In this document: positions 58,633-64,000 of the stretch, piece by piece
Position numbering within the stretch: the first letter of the stretch is position 1
Layout: each line of letters starts with the position of its first letter
NCBI GenBank assembly: GCA_963204915.1
Contig: CAUJHS010000106.1
Location: 99,506-163,505 of the forward strand
Reading direction: 5' to 3'
Source of the DNA: Planctomycetota bacterium
GTDB lineage: Bacteria > Planctomycetota > Planctomycetia > Pirellulales > Pirellulaceae
Length of the DNA: 64,000 nt
Position numbers and translations under genes: made by a program
Notes under the pieces: generated by a model
Database searches by the model: none
What the model was told of the DNA's origin: nothing
The model's input: only the letters and a program-made list of their open reading frames with translations

Positions 58633-58676
58633 TCGCTCGGCAACTGTACTCGCCTTGCTCGCGCTTTGGGTGGCGG

Positions 58677-59333
58677 TTACGCATTTCCTCCGTTGCGTGC
58701 GGCGTACAAAGGGGGAAGCAGGTGCTCGAACATGCCGACTTCCTCCACATTGTGCGTAAGCCACGCGGCGCCCATGGCTTGGGTGAATAACATCGGGCGG
58801 ACCACGCGGTTGAAGATTCTCCGCGCCATGCCGGACGCTGCGCCGACGACCATGCGCGAATGGTAGCTTGCTCCGTCGCTTGCAAAACCGAAGCGGTGCT
58901 CCAGACGAAATACCTCAACACCGGCAATTCGCCGCACGAGGGAAATCCCTTCCTCATCCAACTTCTCCACCACCTCCGTGGAGTCGACATAAAACGTCGG
59001 ATTGGCCCCGAACGCTTCGACAATCCGAAACTGCGCCCCTTGTCCTGTACCCCCGGTTGGCGATCGGGCGGCAAGCTCCCAATGAATGTGATCGCGCGGA
59101 TGCCAAAGCAAGTATCGAGGGTAGGTTGTTCCGCGGTACTCCATCGTTTCGCCCAGCGTCTCGAACCACCAGCACAGCATCGCTGGCGTCACACCGCGAA
59201 TGGTTTCATGCTCGATGGTCCACATGAACTGCCCCGTGGGCAGCACGGTTTGCGAAGTCGCAGCGGAAGCCACAGGCTTAAGCAGTCCAAGGTAGGGCCG
59301 TTCCGGCAACAACGGCAATTGCCAAGGTTTCAT
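58677..59333 (-). CDS. PhlG-like hydrolase (DAPG hydrolase family)
   Basis: A 218-aa protein. GVTPAMLCWWFETLGETMEY and YPRYLLWHPRDHIHWEL, then VEAFGANP and a late HRFGFASDGASYHSRM contain His and Glu residues like the zinc ligands of 2,4-diacetylphloroglucinol hydrolase. These enzymes cleave C-C bonds in phloroglucinol-type compounds; the real substrate is unknown. It is convergent with the RT gene, 44 bp apart. Confidence 0.65.
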   Translation of the reverse strand: MKPWQLPLLPERPYLGLLKPVASAATSQTVLPTGQFMWTIEHETIRGVTPAMLCWWFETLGETMEYRGTTYPRYLLWHPRDHIHWELAARSPTGGTGQGAQFRIVEAFGANPTFYVDSTEVVEKLDEEGISLVRRIAGVEVFRLEHRFGFASDGASYHSRMVVGAASGMARRIFNRVVRPMLFTQAMGAAWLTHNVEEVGMFEHLLPPLYAARNGGNA

Positions 59334-59559
59334 GGTTGATCCACCATGAGGGGCGTACAAGCGAGCATGATGGCGAGAGTTCCCAGGCGTATCGCGTAAC
59401 GGGTGCGCCGCAGCGATTGTGTACGCGAGATTGTCACGGATCGCTCAGTTGAACTCGAAATTCATTCTTGCGATGGTCTCGTGTTTATTCAAGGGTGTCA
59501 TCCGTCATAGCCCCGCATGCGAACGATTCGCCTCCTGACTTATGAATGGGCGAGTGCGT

Positions 59560-59901
59560 TCAGTTGACCGTTGAAGCTGTTTTGTAGAACGAAAGCGCGA
59601 GCACGACCGGAAGATTTTGCTGGATCCTTCGCCAGTTGACGAACGCTGCGCTCTCAACGACCGCTTCATAAATCTCGCGAGGCAAGAAGTCAATGTTGTC
59701 AAGCTGGAGGATCACAGGATTCGTTGCCGTTCCGAGAATGTTCGTCATCCCGGACTCGACGTCGTCGAGGCATGTCATGCAGTCGATCCATGAATCCATG
59801 TTCCGCCCGTAAAACGCGGGAAAGCCGAAGGTCTCGCTAAACACGTCATGAAAGGAGTTCCAATCGACAATGCGTTTGGCGTCAATCCGTACCAGTGGCA
59901 T
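59560..59901 (-). CDS. Barstar-family ribonuclease inhibitor
   Basis: A 113-aa barstar fold: VRIDAKRIVDWNSFHDVFSE, FGFPAFYGRNMDSWIDCMTC (the characteristic Y-G-x-N-x-D-x-x-x-D motif) and an ILQLDNIDFL strand. It would inhibit a barnase-like RNase, but no RNase gene is next to it in this window. Start at ATG 59901. Confidence 0.85.
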   Translation of the reverse strand: MPLVRIDAKRIVDWNSFHDVFSETFGFPAFYGRNMDSWIDCMTCLDDVESGMTNILGTATNPVILQLDNIDFLPREIYEAVVESAAFVNWRRIQQNLPVVLALSFYKTASTVN

Positions 59902-60070
59902 GATCGTCCTAGCATGAGGGGTTGCATCGCGCCCTGTTCCACCGATCTGACATGCAGACGGTTCGGCTCTGTTCGCTCGTACCGACCATAACAACGTACC
60001 GGGGTTGGCGTCGTCGCTTTGCGGAATAAGTAATAACGAGCAACAGAGCTTCGCGCCGTACGGCGGTCAC

Positions 60071-60643
60071 CTATTCCGGGACTCGCGCCGGTGGGAATTT
60101 CGCCATGCGTGACCGAAAGATTCGCTCAAACGTTCGACGAAATTCACTTTCGCGATGCGGCGATAGATCACGAATTGCGCAATAGAGTTCAATACTTCTA
60201 TTTATGGGCAGTACCGACGCCAGCCGTCGTAGGCTCGTCGCTACGCTGCCGAGATCACCGTTTTTACTTGCCTCTCTCGCGTATTCGTACGTGACATTCT
60301 GTCGAAATTCCTCCGATTGCTCCCACGCTTGAGCGATCCAATCATTGGGAAGGTTCACAGGTTCCATGTAATAGTAGCGACTTGGCTCCGCCAAAAACTG
60401 TTCCAGCGTAATCTCTTTCGTCGCCGTGGGAGCCTTGTGAAATGCTTCGACGTAATCTTTGACCGTAGTGATATTCAAACCTGTTTTGGCTCGAAGGTCT
60501 GAGAACAGCTCGTCCTGCCAGTAACGGAACTTCCCGTGTCTCTTCGTGTCTTTGACGGCCAACACGAGCCGATTATATTTGTCCACGCCAAAGTGACCTA
60601 ATACCGCGCCGAGTACAGCTTGTCGTTGGGATTCATCCATCAT
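60071..60643 (-). CDS. Hypothetical helical protein
   Basis: A 190-aa product of unknown family, mostly helical (GHFGVDKYNRLVLAVKDTKRH, LRRLASVLPINRSIELYCAI). GGGAGTGGAAC precedes the ATG. It lies 170 bp upstream of the barstar gene on the same strand. No catalytic motif was seen. Confidence 0.65.
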   Translation of the reverse strand: MMDESQRQAVLGAVLGHFGVDKYNRLVLAVKDTKRHGKFRYWQDELFSDLRAKTGLNITTVKDYVEAFHKAPTATKEITLEQFLAEPSRYYYMEPVNLPNDWIAQAWEQSEEFRQNVTYEYAREASKNGDLGSVATSLRRLASVLPINRSIELYCAIRDLSPHRESEFRRTFERIFRSRMAKFPPARVPE

Positions 60644-60771
60644 GTTCCACTCCCAAAATCTTGTTCGGCAATTTACGCGACAAGCCAACCATAAGCGGAA
60701 TTGCCGACGCAGGCCCCGTGCCCAACGGCATTACCAACGCCATGCTGCGGATTCCGTCAAATCGCGGCATG

Positions 60772-62019
60772 CTATGGCAACTTCTCCAAGTTGGCTTTGA
60801 TCGCTTGGACGATGTCCGGCGATCCGAGCGCCTCATATTGCGAGAGCGAAAGCTCCCACAGCGCCCGCGCCTCCGTCAGGCGGCCTTGCGCCATTCGCAG
60901 CTCCGCCAGTTGATCATTGGTCTTCGCGATACCGTCGCCATGGCCCATTTCCTCGGCCATTTGCATCACCAGTCGAAGCTCTTGTTCAGCCAAATCCAGT
61001 TTGCCCTGCCGCCGATGCAACTCGCCAAAGTTGCTCAGGACGTAGATCATGTCGAGCGGAGTTCCATGCGCCTCGTAGTACTGGCGAGCCTTCTTGAGAT
61101 GTTTTTCGGCCGCATCGAAATTCTCGCGTTCGAGGTCGATCATGGCGAGATGCAGATGAGTCGTCGCCATGCCGTCTTCGTTCTCAAGTTCCTTCTCCAC
61201 TTTGAACGTCTTCCAGGCCCACTCCTCCGCCGCGTCCCAATCCTTGCGGTTTATAAATAACATCGTCAGGTTGCCGTACGTGGCGCTGAGCGCTTCGAGA
61301 TCCTCCTCGGCCTCACTGATCGCTAGCGATTCCCGATGCAGCGCCTCGGCTTCGTCATACCGACCCGCGACCTGCATCACCACGCCCAGCCCGTCGAGGC
61401 TGATGGACCGGCCCGCGTCATCCCCCATTTCCTCGAAACGCGCGATTGCATCACGGAACATGGCCTCCGCCTCAGGAAGCTGGCCAAGCAAACGCAGCGT
61501 ATCGGCAAGCTGCCGGCATGCTTCGGCATCCAGGGCTGCATGGACCAGGGCCTCCTCTTCATCCTCGGGATCGCCCGCAGGGCCAAGGGTGAGCAGCTCT
61601 CGGAAGGCGCCCGCGGCGAACTGAAAGTCGCCGAGTTCGCACGCGACTTGTCCTAATGCGCCAAGGGCCGACTTGAGCCGGCCCGCTGCTCCTGTTTTAC
61701 GATACAGACGGACCGCGGCCGCCAGGTGGTCACGCGCCGCTTCAAGATCGTCAAGAGCCATATCGAGCAGGCCCAGGCTATGTTCGCCCTGGGCGTTTAT
61801 CTCCGGGTCGTCGGTGCGGTCGCAGAGGCGCTGGTACGCCGCGCGTGCCTTTTCAAATTGTTCGTCTTCCACGGCGAGGTCGCCCTCCAGCTCGATCGTG
61901 CGGACATCGTCCGGAGCGGCGGCCTGCATCTTCTTCAGCTGGGCTTTCGCCGATCGGACGTCGCCTTCCACGAGGGCTTCGCGGGCAGAGTCATCGAGGC
62001 GCTGAATAGTATCTGACAT
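60772..62019 (-). CDS. TPR-repeat protein
   Basis: A 415-aa cytosolic protein made of about ten tetratricopeptide repeats, clear in the form AEAMFRDAIARFEEMGDDAG, EAEALHRESLAISEAEEDLE, AEKHLKKARQYYEAHGTPLD and AEQELRLVMQMAEEMGHGDG. No signal peptide or catalytic domain is present. A scaffold role is likely; partners are unknown. Confidence 0.88.
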   Translation of the reverse strand: MSDTIQRLDDSAREALVEGDVRSAKAQLKKMQAAAPDDVRTIELEGDLAVEDEQFEKARAAYQRLCDRTDDPEINAQGEHSLGLLDMALDDLEAARDHLAAAVRLYRKTGAAGRLKSALGALGQVACELGDFQFAAGAFRELLTLGPAGDPEDEEEALVHAALDAEACRQLADTLRLLGQLPEAEAMFRDAIARFEEMGDDAGRSISLDGLGVVMQVAGRYDEAEALHRESLAISEAEEDLEALSATYGNLTMLFINRKDWDAAEEWAWKTFKVEKELENEDGMATTHLHLAMIDLERENFDAAEKHLKKARQYYEAHGTPLDMIYVLSNFGELHRRQGKLDLAEQELRLVMQMAEEMGHGDGIAKTNDQLAELRMAQGRLTEARALWELSLSQYEALGSPDIVQAIKANLEKLP

Positions 62020-62261
62020 GAAACGTTTTTACCGTAAGGATTGACGAGGGAGCGTTTGCTGGTGTGAATATCATTTGCGAGGGAACCACGCCGACCATGC
62101 GTTACTCCAAGCGGCGCCGCCAAGTCGCGACGAGTGTAGAGGGTGAGGCTCGGTTTAACAAGGGCCGGGCAGCCATAACCGTCAAGCAACAAAGATTCGA
62201 TGGCCCGTCGAGTCGCGCCGCGCTAGGTGGATGAACGACGCCGCGTCGGCGCGTTCCACGT

Positions 62262-62780
62262 TCAACTGAAATCCGCCCGGCGTGATACGCCGCGTTCGAT
62301 GCAGCCTAGAGCGGTCCACCAGTCGCGTTCCTGCACAGCCTTCCAGGGAAGCCAAAAATTGGGAAGCGCTTGGCTGCGAAGGATCCCGTCCGAATCGGGT
62401 TCAACCCGCCGAAAGTCAGAGCCGTCCAAGCGATGCCAATGTAAGAGGACCGGATCGTCGTTCAGGGCGACGACATACTCTTGCACGCCGAATTGGGAAA
62501 ATCGAACGCGCCGTCGCAGGAATACCTCGTCATCAGGATCGTCAAACACATCGAGGATGAAATTTGGCGCTCCGTGAAACACCTCGTCGCGCACGTCGCA
62601 CTGCTTCTTCCGGCCGTAGTTGACCATCGCCACCAGACCGGGAACTTCCCAGGCCTCGGCCGAAAGTTGCACTTTGGCCAAAACGCACACATACCAACCG
62701 GGTGAGAACAGGCGGTAGCGATTGACGAGCAACGCCAGGTCGGTCAAGAGTGCCGATTGATGGACGCCAAGTTCCGCCAT
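62262..62780 (-). CDS. Uma2-family (PD-D/ExK-like) protein
   Basis: A 172-aa protein. GAPNFILDVFDDPDDEVFLR then RVRFSQFGVQEYVVAL and the late LPNFWLPWKAV match the Uma2 pattern (P-D/N-x-x-x-E/D-V ... Y-A-x-x-G-V-x-E-Y-W). The usual catalytic Glu before V and Lys positions are changed, so it may be inactive. Uma2 proteins are numerous in planctomycetes and cyanobacteria; their role is unclear. A longer N-terminus starting at 62903 is possible. Confidence 0.6.
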   Translation of the reverse strand: MAELGVHQSALLTDLALLVNRYRLFSPGWYVCVLAKVQLSAEAWEVPGLVAMVNYGRKKQCDVRDEVFHGAPNFILDVFDDPDDEVFLRRRVRFSQFGVQEYVVALNDDPVLLHWHRLDGSDFRRVEPDSDGILRSQALPNFWLPWKAVQERDWWTALGCIERGVSRRADFS

Positions 62781-62963
62781 GGTGTCGCTCACAAGATGAA
62801 CGAGAATTAAGAAATCCCGCGAGCGAAAGTTGCGCCGTTTAGAGCATATTTCATCGAGGTGTGGTGACTTTATCAGTGTCGTCCATTCGCGGAGCGAGTG
62901 CACTACACTGGGGGCGTCACACCTGCGTGAAACGCGCTCTAAACGGCGATGCAGTCGAGCGCC

Positions 62964-63794
62964 TTACTCGCGTGAGGGCAACAGCAATTGAAATTCCCAA
63001 TATTGCTTGGGCTGCCTCGGATCATTGTATCCGAGAAGTCGAGGCGGGCCTAAATCTTCGGCGTCCTCGGCGCGGTTCGCCTTGACCCACTCTCGTAAGG
63101 CAGTTTCATACTGAGCGAGTTGCGTCGGGTTTGGTTTTCCGGTAAGCCCGACGCTTACCACGGTCTGGGGTGGCATGTCGACTACTTTGACGCCCGGCAG
63201 CACGCTGTTTCCCACCTCGCCAATCTTCTGCGATTGGTAGAGAAATGACATGGTGTTCGCCGTGGCGGCTTTCTCCGGACCGTTTGACGCATTCCAGTTC
63301 ATCTCGACGGGCGCCGTCATGGCGATCCGTTTGGCTTGGATATGCGCAAACAAGGTGAAGAACGCTAAATTCTCGTTCACGTTGACTGCCGTGGCCCGGC
63401 GATAACTGGGGTAAGTTTTCACGACAATTTCCCCAAGCGTTGAGGGGTTGGGAAAATCTTCCGGAAGAGGCGCTTGCATGACGGGTTGAAAACTGAGCGT
63501 TGCCGCGATTTCCCAGAGCGCCTGCCGCAAGCTCGAGGCATCGGTCTTTCCGGCGGCGCCCGCGAGCGTCTCGTTAACCAAAATGTTGTGCCCGTAGTCT
63601 TTTCGAAGCCGCTCGAGCGTTTGCTCGGCAAGTTGCGCCTGGGCGGATTCCTCCATTGCCTCTCCACGACGTAGCGCCTCAAGCGTCAACTCCAAGGCCT
63701 GCGAAGCCGTCAAGTCGTCGGAGCGAGGCTTGTCGGCGGCTTGCACCGTCGCCGCTACTGACAACATCGTCGCGAAAATGAGGGTCTTGGTCAT
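62964..63794 (-). CDS. SOUL-family heme-binding-like secreted protein
   Basis: A 276-aa protein with a signal peptide (LIFATMLSVAATVQA). A helical region precedes the SOUL domain, recognised by VKTYPSYRRATA, FFTLFAHIQAKRIAMTAPVEM and VGLTGKPNPTQLAQYETALREWV. SOUL domains bind heme in some members. The C-terminus matches the typical LLGYNDPRQPKQYWEFQLLLP. Confidence 0.88.
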   Translation of the reverse strand: MTKTLIFATMLSVAATVQAADKPRSDDLTASQALELTLEALRRGEAMEESAQAQLAEQTLERLRKDYGHNILVNETLAGAAGKTDASSLRQALWEIAATLSFQPVMQAPLPEDFPNPSTLGEIVVKTYPSYRRATAVNVNENLAFFTLFAHIQAKRIAMTAPVEMNWNASNGPEKAATANTMSFLYQSQKIGEVGNSVLPGVKVVDMPPQTVVSVGLTGKPNPTQLAQYETALREWVKANRAEDAEDLGPPRLLGYNDPRQPKQYWEFQLLLPSRE

Positions 63795-64000
63795 GAAACG
63801 TCGGGAGTTTCCAGGATCGTGGTCGGTTCCAAAGAAGCAAGCATGTCATCGGCTGCCGTATTCTAGAAGGACGTCAAGGGCCGTCGACGCCAAAAGCCCA
63901 GGGCGGCGGATCGCGGGCTACAAGGGTGCAACGGTTGAACCCCCGCGAGGCCGTGTTTTGCAAAAGACGGAGGCGCCCCGCGAAACACGCACAACCCCGC

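Overview
The window reads as a chromosomal segment of a planctomycete (Planctomycetota, probably Pirellulales-like) carrying a complete-looking tailed-phage prophage. The host assignment rests on recognised family types: a DUF1573 protein, a Cys-rich DUF6666-type outer-membrane protein, a Uma2-type protein, a planctomycete-style integrase and a planctomycete-style sigma-region-4-like HTH protein. GC is moderately high, and GTG starts and ATGA overlaps are common.

Left host flank (1-12542): the 3' part of feoB with a small FeoB-associated Cys-rich membrane protein, a secreted DUF1573 protein, metG, an alpha/beta hydrolase, a response regulator, an M48 peptidase, a Nudix hydrolase, a TolB-like beta-propeller protein, a PduO-type cobalamin adenosyltransferase overlapping birA, a NIPSNAP protein, a RlaP-like nucleotidyltransferase and tRNA-Leu(CAG).

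Prophage (12543-50782, about 38.2 kb): it is bounded by a perfect 58-bp direct repeat of the tRNA-Leu 3' half (12543-12600 and 50725-50782). From the left it carries an XRE regulator with a consensus promoter that predicts a leaderless mRNA, a strong early promoter, a short tyrosine recombinase, two 26-bp palindromes, a sigma-region-2 fusion protein, and a replication-initiator-like gene containing 10-bp-period iterons. Next come a ParB-like protein, CsrA, a deoxyribosyltransferase-like protein and a solitary mini-CRISPR array (three repeats, two 36-bp spacers, no cas genes). The late region runs HNH, P27-type terS, terL, portal, ClpP-like protease, capsid, connectors, tail tube, a gpG/gpGT pair with a -1 slippery site, tape measure, tail proteins and a repeat-rich fibre, which indicates an HK97-like siphovirus. 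The right end, on the minus strand, has two TM2-domain cargo genes, an XRE repressor operon under an operator-covered promoter, a sigma-region-4-like protein under a twin promoter, and the integrase beside attR.

Right host flank (50783-64000): a secreted LamG/DUF1080-like protein, the DUF6666-type protein, a GT39-like membrane glycosyltransferase, SlyD, a 793-aa reverse-transcriptase-like protein with an E-M-D-D active-site box and a structured leader, a PhlG-like hydrolase, an orphan barstar, an unknown protein, a TPR protein, a Uma2-like protein and a SOUL heme-binding protein.

The most promising leads are the reverse transcriptase with its leader, the phage-borne mini-CRISPR array, the possible split sigma factor (region 2 and region 4 on separate phage genes) and the iteron-type replication origin.
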